A stretch of DNA of 64,000 nucleotides from Kineosphaera limosa NBRC 100340 (GCF_000298215.1 NZ_BAHD01000030.1:1-64000), one strand, 5' to 3'. Counted from the stretch's first letter, positions 16,564 through 25,362 are shown. Numbers and translations: made by a program. Notes: generated by a model from the letters alone, not told the origin.

Positions 16564-17955
16564 GTGGTCAAAAGGGCGTTGCGGCGGATCCTGCCCGGGC
16601 TGGCGGACGAGCCGGACCCGGCGCGCCGCGACCTGGGCCCGCTGGCCGACAACGAGGCCTACGTGCCCGGCCACGGCGACCCCAGCTACGCCGTGCGCTC
16701 CTACGACCTCGACCTGACCCTCAAGCTCGCCGGCAACCACGTACAGGGTCGCGCCGAGCTGCTCATCGAGCCACTCGTCGACCCCCTGCCGCGCCTGCAG
16801 CTCGACCTGCACGGGCTGAAGGTCACGAGCGTGACCGTCGACGGTCGCCCTGCTAAGCACAGCCGCCGCGGCGACCGACTGACCGTCACACCGCGCCAGC
16901 CGCTGAAGGGCGGCCAAGAGTCCCTGCTCGTCGTGCACTACTCGGGCAACCCGAGCCAGGTGCGCGGGCTCGACGGGCTGGCCGGCTGGGAGGAGCTCGA
17001 CGACGGGCTCATCGTCGCGTCCCAACCGCACGGGGCGCCGTCGTGGTTCCCCTGCAACGACCGGCCCGACGACAAGGCCGCGTACCGCATCGCCGTCACC
17101 ACCGACTCCGGATATCGGGTGGTCGCCAACGGCTCGCTGGTGGAGACTCGCCGCCGCAGCAGCCGCACGACGTGGGTGTACGAGCAGCCCGAGCCGATGG
17201 CCACCTACCTGGCGACCGTGCAGGTGGGGCGCTACGACACCCTCGACCTCGAGCCCGGACCCGGCCCCGACGGACTCGTGCCGATCCGCCTGCACTATCC
17301 GGCAGCGTTAACGCGGCAGGTCGCGGCGGGCCCGATGATGCGCCACCGGGCGATGCTCAACACGTTCACGGAGGCATTCGGGCCGTATCCGTTCGCCCGC
17401 TACGACGTCGTCATCACCCCCGACGTTTTGGAGATCCCGCTGGAGGCGCAGACGCTGTCGATCTTCGGCAGCAACTTCGCGCGGCCGGGGTGGCAGCAGG
17501 AGCGGCTCATCGCGCACGAGCTGGCGCACCAGTGGTTCGGCAACTCGCTGACGTTGGGGCAGTGGCGCGACATCTGGCTGCACGAGGGGTTCGCCTGTTG
17601 GAGCGAGTGGCTCTGGTCCGAGCGCTCCGGTGGCCGGCGCGCCGCCGACCTGGCCCGCGAGCACTACCGCGGGCTGGCCGACAAACCGCAAGACCTCTAC
17701 TTGGTCGACCCGACCCCGCAGCTGATGTTCGACGACCGCGTGTACAAGCGAGGCGGCGTGCTGCTGCAGGCGCTGCGCGAGCACGTCGGCGACGGCGCCT
17801 TCTTCGCGTTCCTGCGCACCTGGTGCGAGCGTTACCGCTACGGCACCATCACCACGCCCGCCTTCGTCGCCGAGGCCGCCGCCGACCTCGGCATCGCCCC
17901 CGACTGGTTCGACCCGTGGCTGCAGCACAAAACCCTCCCTGAGTGGGGGTCTTGA
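16564..17955 (+). CDS. M1-family zinc metallopeptidase
   Basis: The 463-residue protein carries the gluzincin motif HELAH (residues 318-322) with the third zinc ligand Glu 341 in LHEGFACWSEW, spaced as in M1 aminopeptidases, and the downstream YKRGGVLLQALREHVGD. The exopeptidase motif that normally reads GxMEN appears as PLEAQ: the Glu is kept but the context differs. It is about half the size of PepN, like the short soluble actinobacterial M1 enzymes. GTG 16564 is chosen since GGAGG (16551-16555) lies 8 nt ahead. Next to a Pls-type synthetase, it may trim or degrade the polymer and protect the producer (inference). Confidence 0.85.
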   Translation: MVKRALRRILPGLADEPDPARRDLGPLADNEAYVPGHGDPSYAVRSYDLDLTLKLAGNHVQGRAELLIEPLVDPLPRLQLDLHGLKVTSVTVDGRPAKHSRRGDRLTVTPRQPLKGGQESLLVVHYSGNPSQVRGLDGLAGWEELDDGLIVASQPHGAPSWFPCNDRPDDKAAYRIAVTTDSGYRVVANGSLVETRRRSSRTTWVYEQPEPMATYLATVQVGRYDTLDLEPGPGPDGLVPIRLHYPAALTRQVAAGPMMRHRAMLNTFTEAFGPYPFARYDVVITPDVLEIPLEAQTLSIFGSNFARPGWQQERLIAHELAHQWFGNSLTLGQWRDIWLHEGFACWSEWLWSERSGGRRAADLAREHYRGLADKPQDLYLVDPTPQLMFDDRVYKRGGVLLQALREHVGDGAFFAFLRTWCERYRYGTITTPAFVAEAAADLGIAPDWFDPWLQHKTLPEWGS

Positions 17956-17973
17956 TTCCGACGAGCCGGGCGC

Positions 17974-18009
17974 AGGTTAGGTCTGCCTAACATACGGCCG
18001 ACGTATCTT
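17974..18009 (+). promoter_or_regulatory. DtxR/IdeR-like iron box overlapping a promoter
   Basis: AGGTTAGGTCTGCCTAAC (17974-17991) contains a perfect 6-bp inverted repeat (GTTAGG and CCTAAC, 4-bp spacer) and agrees with the 19-bp DtxR/IdeR box (TTAGGTTAGGCTAACCTAA) at about 13 positions. A -10 like TATCTT lies at 18004-18009, so the box covers the -35 region. The site precedes the two-component system by about 140 nt. Confidence 0.5.
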
Positions 18010-18148
18010 ACAGAGCGTGTATGTTCCTGCGGCCCAGCTCGGGGAGCAAGTGCGCGAGCACCACGTCAACGGCCAGTTGTCTCCCGGTCGGCTTACGATG
18101 CCGCACACGACCGACATCCGGGACAAGAGGCGTGATGGGAGCACGAGC

Positions 18149-18817
18149 ATGATCCGCGTGCTGCTCGTCGAGGACGACGTGCGGCTGGCTGCGGCGCTCG
18201 GGGACGCGCTGAGCGCCGGGGGCCTCGAGGTGCGGCACGTGACGACCGGCGCGGCGGCGCTCGAGGCGCCGGTGGCCGACGTCGTGTTGCTCGACCTGGG
18301 GCTGCCCGACGGCGACGGGCTCGACGTGTTGGCGGCGCTGCGGGCCCGGTTCGACATGGGCGGCGCCGGGATCATCGTCGTCACCGCCCGCGGCCGGGAG
18401 GCCGATCGGGTGGCCGGTCTGCGGGCCGGCGCCGACGACTACGTCACCAAACCCATCGCCCTCGGTGAGCTGTTCGCCCGCATCGAAGCGGTCGCCCGGC
18501 GCACCAACCCCAGCGCCCAAGCCCACCTCGGCGTCGGCCCGCTCGACCTCGACCTCACCTCCCGGCAGGCCACCCGCGACGGGGTCGACGGCGGCCTCAC
18601 GGCCAAGGAATTCGACCTCCTGCTCGCCCTGGCCCGCGAACCCGGTGAGGCCGTCTCCCGCGACCGCCTCACGTTGCAGGTGTGGCAGACCGTGTGGCCC
18701 GGCACCCAACGGACCCTCGAAGTGCACGTCGCGACACTGCGAGCCAAACTCGGCGACCCTAGCCTCATCGAGACCGTCCGCGGCGTCGGCTACCGCCTGG
18801 TGCAGGAGCCGCCGTGA
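18149..18817 (+). CDS. OmpR-family response regulator
   Basis: This 222-residue regulator has the receiver acids EDD (8-10), phosphoacceptor Asp 49 (VVLLDLGLPDGDG), a switch Thr and the conserved Lys in DDYVTKPIALGEL. The C-terminal winged helix contains LTAKEFDLLLALAREPGEAVSRDRL and ends with VRGVGYRL. ATG 18149 follows GGGAG (18137-18141); upstream in-frame ATGs lie in the promoter. It overlaps the kinase gene by four bases. The genes that follow encode a TAXI-TRAP importer, so a role in solute-responsive control of uptake is likely; many relatives (TctD/DctR-like) do this. Confidence 0.92.
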   Translation: MIRVLLVEDDVRLAAALGDALSAGGLEVRHVTTGAAALEAPVADVVLLDLGLPDGDGLDVLAALRARFDMGGAGIIVVTARGREADRVAGLRAGADDYVTKPIALGELFARIEAVARRTNPSAQAHLGVGPLDLDLTSRQATRDGVDGGLTAKEFDLLLALAREPGEAVSRDRLTLQVWQTVWPGTQRTLEVHVATLRAKLGDPSLIETVRGVGYRLVQEPP

Positions 18818-20301
18818 GACGCCGGGTGATGACGGTCTACCTCACGCTGCTCGTCCTGACCTGCATCGGCCTCGCCGTCCCGCTCGGGATTGCCCTGGCG
18901 CAGCGCGCGACAACCGCCGTCGTCCTCGACCGCACCGCCGACGCCGCCCGCTTCGCCTCCCTCGCCGAGGCATCGGTAGTCTCCGGGCGATCCGGGCTGA
19001 TGACGGCCGAACTGGGCTCCTATCACGAGCTGTTCGGCATCGACGCGCTGGTGGTAGACCGCGAGGGCGGGATCGTCGCGCGCGGCCGTCCGGGGTTCAC
19101 CCTCGACGACCTGGCGTCGACGCTGCCGCGACCCGACGCGCTCGGCGCCGGCGGAGCGGGCGGCCTCCCGGAGCCGGTGCAGGCGGCCATGGCGGGCACC
19201 CGTGGCGGCTCGGAGCACACGGTCTATCCGTGGACCAGTCACCCGCTCGTCGTTCTCGAACCCGTCGGCAGCGCGGGTGAGATCGTCGGCGTCGTCGTCA
19301 CCGCCTCCCCAACGAGTGCGCTGCGCGCCGGCCTCGCCGCTCAGTGGACGCTCGTCGTCGCCGGGGTGTTGCTCGTGCTCGCGGCCGGATTCGCGGCGGC
19401 GGGGCCGCTGACCCGGTGGGTGCTGCGCCCGGTGGCCGAGCTCGACGCCGCCGCGCAGGCCGTCGGCTCCGGCAGCCTGCGCACCCGTGTGGAGGGGGTC
19501 GCCGGGCCCGACGAACTGCAGCACCTCGCGGGGTCGTTCAACGACATGGTCGCGACCGTCAACGCGCTGCTGGAGCGCCAACGCACTGTGGTCGCCTACG
19601 CGGGCCACCAGATCCGTAACCCGTTGGCGGCCCTACGGATTCGCCTCGAAGGGCTAGGGCTGCGGCTGCCGCCCGAGGACCAGCCGATGCACCGCACCAC
19701 CCTCGATGAACTCGATCGCCTCGCCCGCACCTGCGACGGATTGCTGGCCCTCGCCGAAACCGACGAGGAGCACCTGGATCGCAGCGAGGTCGACGTCGCC
19801 GTCGTCGTCGCCGATCGCGTCCGCGCCTGGGAGCCGATCGCCCGCCGCACCGGCGCGCGGCTCGTGGACCGCAGCGAACCGGGGCTGTGGGTGCGGCTCA
19901 TCGACGGCACCTTGGACCAGGCCCTCGATGCCCTGATCGACAACGCGCTGAAGTTCGGGGGCGAGGGGGTCGAGGTCACGCTGGCCGCCGAGGCAGCCGC
20001 AGACGGGAGCATCGTCGTGCAGGTCAGCGACGACGGTCCCGGACTCCCCGCTGGCCTGGGTGCCCGGCTGAGCGGGGCCTACGGCGAGCAGCCCGGCGAA
20101 CCCTTCGGTCGGCCGGGGCCACCGACGCCGGACGATCGCCGCGACCGCCTCGATCCCCTCAAGGAGTCCGGAGGGTCCGGGCTGGGCCTGTCGATCGTCG
20201 TGACCCTGCTGCACCTGGACGGTGGTCGACTCGAGCTGCAGCCGTCCCGACCGCACGGCGTGTTGGCCCGCATCACCCTGCCGAGTTCGCCGCCGCGGTG
20301 A
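18814..20301 (+). CDS. Sensor histidine kinase with periplasmic sensor and HAMP
   Basis: The protein has 495 residues. Helix 1 (about 7-29) and helix 2 (about 178-198) enclose an extracytoplasmic sensor of about 145 residues. A HAMP linker follows, then the phosphoacceptor helix reading AYAGHQIRNPLAALRI with His 265 (the common form is SHELRTPL), N-box ALDALIDNALKFGG and G-boxes SDDGPGL and GLGLSIV. GTG 18814 overlaps the regulator's stop codon. It probably senses a carboxylate or similar solute imported by the neighbouring TRAP system. About 40 disordered residues sit between the two G-boxes. Confidence 0.9.
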   Translation: MRRRVMTVYLTLLVLTCIGLAVPLGIALAQRATTAVVLDRTADAARFASLAEASVVSGRSGLMTAELGSYHELFGIDALVVDREGGIVARGRPGFTLDDLASTLPRPDALGAGGAGGLPEPVQAAMAGTRGGSEHTVYPWTSHPLVVLEPVGSAGEIVGVVVTASPTSALRAGLAAQWTLVVAGVLLVLAAGFAAAGPLTRWVLRPVAELDAAAQAVGSGSLRTRVEGVAGPDELQHLAGSFNDMVATVNALLERQRTVVAYAGHQIRNPLAALRIRLEGLGLRLPPEDQPMHRTTLDELDRLARTCDGLLALAETDEEHLDRSEVDVAVVVADRVRAWEPIARRTGARLVDRSEPGLWVRLIDGTLDQALDALIDNALKFGGEGVEVTLAAEAAADGSIVVQVSDDGPGLPAGLGARLSGAYGEQPGEPFGRPGPPTPDDRRDRLDPLKESGGSGLGLSIVVTLLHLDGGRLELQPSRPHGVLARITLPSSPPR

Positions 20302-20349
20302 CCTGATCACCGGCCCCGCGACCTGATGGGCCAAGCGCCGACCCGCGGA

Positions 20350-21354
20350 TCATCCCGCCGGATCGTTAGCGATCTTGACCTCTTGGTAGTACCGCCGCGC
20401 TCCGGGGTGCAGCGGCACCGACCCGGTTGCGATGGCCGACCGCTGGGACAGTTGCAGCGCGGCGGGCACCTCCCGGCCGACGGCAGCCCGCGTGTGGAAG
20501 AGCGTCGCGGTGAGCGCCTGACCGACCGGGACCGGTAGGTCGGCGTGCACGACCAGCAGGCTGGGGACGCCGACGGTCCGCACGCCCTCGACCCCGGGAT
20601 AGGTGCCGGCGGGGATCGGCAGTTCGCTGAAGTGGTCGCCATAGGCGCTGGTCAGCGGTCCGACCCACTCCCCCAGGTCGATGAGCCGCATGCTGCCGGT
20701 GGCCGCGAGCCGCGAAAGGGCCTCGGTGGGCAATCCGCCGGACCAGAAGAACGCGTCGATCGTCCCGGCCTGCAGTTGCGCGACCGACTCGGTCAGATCG
20801 AGCCGCACCACCTGCACGTCAGCGCCCGGCACGAGAGACGCCTGGGTCAGGAGCCGCTCGGCGATCATCTCGGTGCCCGAGCCGTCGGCGCCGAGGGAGA
20901 CCCGCGCGCCGGCCAGGTCGCGCAGGTCGGTGACCCGCGAGGCGTCGAGCACCACGAGGTGGGTGTGGTTGTCATAGAGCCGCGCGACGGCCTGCACGGG
21001 CAGCGGCTCATCGAAGGGCGCCTGCCCGGCCACCGCGAGCGCGGCGACGTCGGCCAGCGTGAATCCCGCGTCGACCTCACCGGCCGCGACGAGCCGCAGG
21101 TTCTCCACCGAGGCCGCCGACGAGCGGGCCGTCAGCGGTGTCGCCGAATCGGGGGTCGCCTCCTGCAGCGCCTGCCCGAATGCGTAATAGACGCCACCGG
21201 GCAGCCCCGTCGCGACGGTCAGCGGCGCGGGCGCCGGCGCCGGACGGTGCAGCACACCCCAGGCACCGGCCGCGACCAGCGCGAGCACGACGAGCAGCGC
21301 AGCCGGCAGCCAGCGTCGGCGACCGGCCCGCTGCCCAAGATTCACGCGCGCCAT
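20350..21354 (-). CDS. TAXI-family TRAP solute-binding protein (membrane anchored)
   Basis: This 334-residue protein begins with basic residues and one hydrophobic helix (LPAALLVVLALVAAGAWGVL, about 16-35) without a lipobox, so it is likely tethered by an uncleaved anchor. The fold is TAXI-type: TVATGLPGGVYYAFGQALQ, ASVENLRLVAAGEVDAGFTLADVAA and GSGTEMIAERLL. It ends GSVPLHPGARRYYQEV, matching the other TAXI protein at 21673-22704. It is divergent from the importer genes and convergent with the sensor kinase. It may be a second binding protein for the same permease or a sensor for the kinase. Confidence 0.85.
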   Translation of the reverse strand: MARVNLGQRAGRRRWLPAALLVVLALVAAGAWGVLHRPAPAPAPLTVATGLPGGVYYAFGQALQEATPDSATPLTARSSAASVENLRLVAAGEVDAGFTLADVAALAVAGQAPFDEPLPVQAVARLYDNHTHLVVLDASRVTDLRDLAGARVSLGADGSGTEMIAERLLTQASLVPGADVQVVRLDLTESVAQLQAGTIDAFFWSGGLPTEALSRLAATGSMRLIDLGEWVGPLTSAYGDHFSELPIPAGTYPGVEGVRTVGVPSLLVVHADLPVPVGQALTATLFHTRAAVGREVPAALQLSQRSAIATGSVPLHPGARRYYQEVKIANDPAG

Positions 21355-21411
21355 CGCTCCCCACGGTAGGCGGGCCCAGGGTGGTCGGAGCCCGCACGGG
21401 AATGTTGTGGG

Positions 21412-21517
21412 GGTGAACTAATGACATGCTCCTGGGCCTCGCGCGAGCTCACAGCCCTGACCTGCGGCAATGCTCCAGGCCTGGAGCGCTCCAGACGGAG
21501 CACGTCATTAGTTCACC
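21412..21517. repeat. 106-bp inverted-repeat element between divergent TAXI genes
   Basis: The ends are 21-bp inverted copies with one mismatch: GGTGAACTAATGAC then A or G then TGCTCC (21412-21432 and, reversed, 21497-21517). The interior has a perfect 16-bp palindrome GCTCCAGGCCTGGAGC (21472-21487) and CTGACCTGC (21457-21465), the same 9-mer kept in both 121-bp elements. It sits in a 318-nt divergent intergenic region and could be a mobile element or a shared regulatory site. The remaining 21518-21672 holds the leader of the second TAXI gene with GAAAGGA before its ATG. Confidence 0.7.
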
Positions 21518-21672
21518 ACAAAGACAAATGGAGCACCGTCCGACCGCGCCCGCCCAAGCTCAGGCTTTCCTCAAGTCTGGCCCGCGCAGCACGCCGGGAG
21601 ACCGGCCCCTCCCTACGGTGAACGAAGCACGGACGACACCGACGACGCTGCCTGACGTGAAAGGACGCACCC

Positions 21673-22704
21673 ATGCGCACCTCCCGACACACGACCGCCC
21701 TCGCCGCCGCCGCCACCCTCGGACTCGTTCTGGCCGGCTGTTCCCAACCGGCCGAATCGGGGGCCGCCGACGGGCAGGAGCAGCAGCGGGCCTCGGCGCT
21801 GACGATCGTCACCGGCGGCACGGCCGGGGTCTACTACCCGATCGGCGGCGCGCTGCGCAGCATAATCGGCGACCACGTCGAGGGCAGCACCGCCTCCGTC
21901 GAGGCGACCGGTGCCTCCGTCGAGAACATCCGGCTCATCAACTCCGGCTCGGCCGACCTGGCGATCACCCAGGGCGACGCCGCCGACCAGGCCAAGAACG
22001 GCATGGCCGAGTTCGAGGGCAGCCCGGTCGAGACCAAGACCATCGCCGTGCTGTACCCGAACGTCTACCACACGGTCACGCTGGCCTCGATCAAGAACAA
22101 CCTCGGCCTCAACTGCTTCGCCGACCTCAAGGGCCACCGCTACTCGGTCGGCGACGTGGGCAGCGGCAACGAGGCCACGACCAACCAGGTCTTCAGCTCC
22201 CTCGGCATGAACCCGGCGTCGGACATCCAGCGCCGCCAGCTCGGGTACGCCGAGACGACCAACGCGCTGACCAGCGGCGGGCTCGACGCAGGCTCGTGGG
22301 TGGTCGGGCAGGGACACGGCGGCATCAGCGAGCTGGCGGCCACCGCCGACATCGCGCTCGTGCCGATGTGTGACGAGGAGATCACCAAGATCACCGACGG
22401 GTACGGCGGTTACACCGAGCACACCATCCCCGGCGGCACCTACCCAGGCGTCGCCGACGACACCAAGACGATCGCCGTGTGGAACGCCCTCGTCGTGCCC
22501 AAGGACTTCAACGAGCAGCAGGCCTACGACCTGACGAAGGCGATCTTCGAGAACGTCGACACGGTCGTCGGCGTCTACGCACCGGCCGCGGAGTACCTCA
22601 AGCCGGAGACTGCGGTCAACGCACCCGTGCCGCTGCACCCGGGCGCGGTGCGGTACTACGAGGAGGTCGGGGTCGACCTGCCCGCCGAGGTCAAGGCGTC
22701 CTGA
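21673..22704 (+). CDS. TAXI-family TRAP solute-binding lipoprotein
   Basis: The 343-residue precursor has a lipoprotein signal ending LVLAGC (Cys 23), then the TAXI fold: TIVTGGTAGVYYPIGGALRSII, ASVENIRLINSGSADLAITQGDAA, DVGSGNEATTNQVF and a Trp-rich C-lobe, ending PLHPGAVRYYEEV. It captures a solute (glutamate-, dicarboxylate- or similar) outside the membrane for the TRAP permease encoded two genes on. ATG 21673 follows AAAGGA. It is the first gene of a three-gene operon with DUF1850 and the permease. Confidence 0.92.
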   Translation: MRTSRHTTALAAAATLGLVLAGCSQPAESGAADGQEQQRASALTIVTGGTAGVYYPIGGALRSIIGDHVEGSTASVEATGASVENIRLINSGSADLAITQGDAADQAKNGMAEFEGSPVETKTIAVLYPNVYHTVTLASIKNNLGLNCFADLKGHRYSVGDVGSGNEATTNQVFSSLGMNPASDIQRRQLGYAETTNALTSGGLDAGSWVVGQGHGGISELAATADIALVPMCDEEITKITDGYGGYTEHTIPGGTYPGVADDTKTIAVWNALVVPKDFNEQQAYDLTKAIFENVDTVVGVYAPAAEYLKPETAVNAPVPLHPGAVRYYEEVGVDLPAEVKAS

Positions 22705-22708
22705 GCCG

Positions 22709-23266
22709 ATGCCCCGGCTCGCCGTCGGTGCCGCGCTCCTCGCGCTGGTCACACTGGTCGCTCTGGCGCCAGTGTGGCCCGCGACGCGCGTCGCCCACGG
22801 CGAGCAGGTGCTGGCCACCGCGACCCAGCGGCACCTGACGATCGCCTACGTCCACTCGATCGATCGCCTGCCCATCGAGGAGGACCTGCGTCGCGAGGGT
22901 GACCAGCTGATCGTCGAACGCACGCGCTTGCGTGAGTTCGGCGCCGGGATGGGACACATCGCGGGGCAGGGCAACGGCCGTGCCGACGGTGAGTGGTGGG
23001 TCGTCGACGACCTCGCCCGACCCATCGGGCCCCAGCTGCTGCTGCGGGTCGGCGCCCCCCGGGTCGATCACCGCATCCGCCTCGGCGACACCGAACTTCG
23101 GCTCTCGAACTGCCTGGCCGGGCAGCGCGTGACCATCAGCGCGGACCGCGTGTCCGCCGCCTCCCTGCTACGTCACCGGGCCACCAGCGCCCCCGCCGCC
23201 GGCGACGACCCCGGCGACCCGCCTGCCTGCGAGCCGCCCCCGGCGGCGGAGAGCGAGAAACCATGA
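22709..23266 (+). CDS. DUF1850 protein of the TAXI-TRAP system
   Basis: This 185-residue protein has an N-terminal hydrophobic helix (AVGAALLALVTLVALAPVW) and the DUF1850 core (LTIAYVHSIDRLPIEEDLRREGDQLIVERTRLREFGAGMG...). DUF1850 genes are regular companions of TAXI-type TRAP permeases; their job is unknown, perhaps a small accessory subunit at the outer face. It starts 4 nt after the binding protein and overlaps the permease start by four bases. The last 35 residues are Pro/Ala/Asp-rich and likely disordered. Confidence 0.8.
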   Translation: MPRLAVGAALLALVTLVALAPVWPATRVAHGEQVLATATQRHLTIAYVHSIDRLPIEEDLRREGDQLIVERTRLREFGAGMGHIAGQGNGRADGEWWVVDDLARPIGPQLLLRVGAPRVDHRIRLGDTELRLSNCLAGQRVTISADRVSAASLLRHRATSAPAAGDDPGDPPACEPPPAAESEKP

Positions 23267-25362
23267 GCCAGGCCCGCCGCGACATCATCGAGGAGCACGG
23301 CTCCGACATGCTGCCAGACTCCCTCAAGGAGGGAGCGCAGCTGCAGGAGGAGGACGACACTCCCGCCGGCGAGGGCCCGCTGTGGCAACGCCTGGCGGCG
23401 GCCCGGCTCGGGGACGTCCCGGGCGTGCGGATCCTGGGCGTCGTCATTCTGGCTCTGGCGCTGCTGCTGGGCGCCTTCCAGCTCTACATCGGCATCACGT
23501 TCAGCCTCGACGCCCGCCAGCAGCGCCTGACCCACCTGCTGCTGATCCTCGCGCTGATCTTCCTCATGGTCCCGGCCTCCAAGAAGCCCTGGGGACGATC
23601 GCGGCTCATGCTCGGCGTCGACCTGCTGGCCGTCCTTGCCGCCGTCGTCGTCAGCATCTACCCGATCGTCAACGCCCGCGCGCTGGCGCAGCGGGCCGGC
23701 GCCTACGAGACCACCGACTGGGTCCTCGGCCTCGTCATGACCCTGCTGCTGCTGGAGGCGACGCGGCGCACCGTCGGCTGGTTCATGTCCGTGCTCGTGC
23801 TCGCGTTCATGTTCTACGCGTGGGCCGGGCCGTGGTTTCCCGGTGACTTCCGCCACCGCGGCGTGACGATCGAGCGGCTCTCCAGCTATGTCTACCTGGG
23901 CAACGACGGCATCCTCGGGCTGACCTTGGGCGTCGTCGTCACGTTCGTCTTCATCTTCGTGCTCTTCGGCGCGCTGTTGCAGAAGACCGGCGGCGGCAAC
24001 TTCTTCATCGGTTTGGCGTTCGTGCTGACCGGCCGCTCCCCCGGCGGCCCGGCCAAGGGCGCAGTCGTCGGCAGCGCCCTCATGGGCTCGGTCTCGGGCA
24101 CGGCGATCGGCAACGTCGCGACGACCGGCCCGTTCACGATCCCGATGATGAAGAAGGTCGGCTACAAGCCGAACGAGGCGGCCGGCGTCGAGGCGGCCGC
24201 GTCGACCGGGGGGCAGATCCTGCCGCCGATCATGGGCGCCGGGGCCTTCCTCATGGCCGAGCGCACCGGCATCCCCTACGCCGAGATCGTCAAGGTCTCG
24301 ATCATCCCGGCGCTCATGTACTTCGCGACCGTCTACCTGTTCGTCGACATCAAGGCGCGCAAGCGGGGCATCTCGGGCATGAGCCGCGACATGCTGCCCA
24401 AGTTCGGTGAGGTGATGAAGCACGGCTGGCACTTCCTCGCGCCGCTCGTGCTGCTCGTGGTGCTGCTGCTGCAGTACGTGCCGCCGGGCCGAGCGGGCCT
24501 GTTCGCCACCGCCGCGCTGCTCGTCGTGGCGATGCTGCGGGCCGGCAGCCGGCTCAGCCTGCAGGACCTGCTCGAGGTCTTCGTCATCGCCGCCCGCAAC
24601 ACCCTGCCGGTGTCGGCGGCCTGCGCGATCGCCGGGGTGATCATCGGCGTCGTCGGCCTCACCGGCCTGGGCCTGGTCATCTCCGACACACTCGTCACCG
24701 CGTTCGCCGGCAGCCTGCTGCTGACGCTGCTCATGGTGGCGCTCGCCTCGCTGATCCTCGGCGTCGGGCTGCCCGTCACGGCCTCCTATGTCGTGCTCAT
24801 CATCCTGGCCGGGCCGGCGTTGGAGCAGCTCGGCCTGGCCGTCATCGTCACGCACCTGATCGTCTACTGGTACAGCCAGGACTCAAATGTCACCCCGCCG
24901 GTCGCCCTGGCCGCGTTCGTCGCCGCCGGCATCGCGGGCGCCAAACCGATGCGCTCGGCCGTCTCGGCGTGGATCTTCGCCAAAGGCCTCTACTTCATCC
25001 CGCTGATGATGGCCTACTCCGCGTTGTTGCTGACGGGGCCGGCGACGCAAGTCGTCATAGCGGCCGTGACCGGCATGATCGCGCTGGTCGGGGTGGCGAT
25101 GGCCATCGAGGGCTACCTGTTCCGCCGGACGACCGTCATCGAGCGGGTGCTGCTCGCGATCGCCGCGGTCATGGTGATGATCGCGCCGGAGTGGGACGGC
25201 TGGAGTCAGGCGTTGTTCGGCTTCTCGCCGGGCTCGCAGGCGTTCGTCTGGGGTGGCACCGCCGTGTGCGTCGCCCTCATCGCGTTGCAGTTCATCGGCC
25301 GTGGGCGCCATGGGCAGGCTCCCAGCGAAGCTCGGGGCGAACTGAGTACATCAACCGCCTGA
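23263..25362 (+). CDS. TRAP transporter fused permease (TAXI type)
   Basis: The 699-residue protein fuses the small four-helix and large twelve-helix TRAP subunits. A charged N-terminus (about 50 residues) precedes many membrane helices; the DctM-type part shows NDGILGLTLGVVVTFVFIFVLFG, GSVSGTAIGNVATTGPFTIPMMKKVGYKPNEAAGVEAAASTGGQILPPIMGAGAFLMAE and SQDSNVTPPVALAAFVAAGIAGA, which are family hallmarks. It uses an ion gradient to import the solute bound by the TAXI lipoprotein. Start ATG 23263 overlaps the DUF1850 stop codon. Confidence 0.93.
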   Translation: MSQARRDIIEEHGSDMLPDSLKEGAQLQEEDDTPAGEGPLWQRLAAARLGDVPGVRILGVVILALALLLGAFQLYIGITFSLDARQQRLTHLLLILALIFLMVPASKKPWGRSRLMLGVDLLAVLAAVVVSIYPIVNARALAQRAGAYETTDWVLGLVMTLLLLEATRRTVGWFMSVLVLAFMFYAWAGPWFPGDFRHRGVTIERLSSYVYLGNDGILGLTLGVVVTFVFIFVLFGALLQKTGGGNFFIGLAFVLTGRSPGGPAKGAVVGSALMGSVSGTAIGNVATTGPFTIPMMKKVGYKPNEAAGVEAAASTGGQILPPIMGAGAFLMAERTGIPYAEIVKVSIIPALMYFATVYLFVDIKARKRGISGMSRDMLPKFGEVMKHGWHFLAPLVLLVVLLLQYVPPGRAGLFATAALLVVAMLRAGSRLSLQDLLEVFVIAARNTLPVSAACAIAGVIIGVVGLTGLGLVISDTLVTAFAGSLLLTLLMVALASLILGVGLPVTASYVVLIILAGPALEQLGLAVIVTHLIVYWYSQDSNVTPPVALAAFVAAGIAGAKPMRSAVSAWIFAKGLYFIPLMMAYSALLLTGPATQVVIAAVTGMIALVGVAMAIEGYLFRRTTVIERVLLAIAAVMVMIAPEWDGWSQALFGFSPGSQAFVWGGTAVCVALIALQFIGRGRHGQAPSEARGELSTSTA

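Noticed and set aside
20298-20312. Terminator GGTGA...TCACC between the kinase and the first TAXI gene
   Set aside because: Only a 5-bp stem overlapping the kinase stop; too weak to call.
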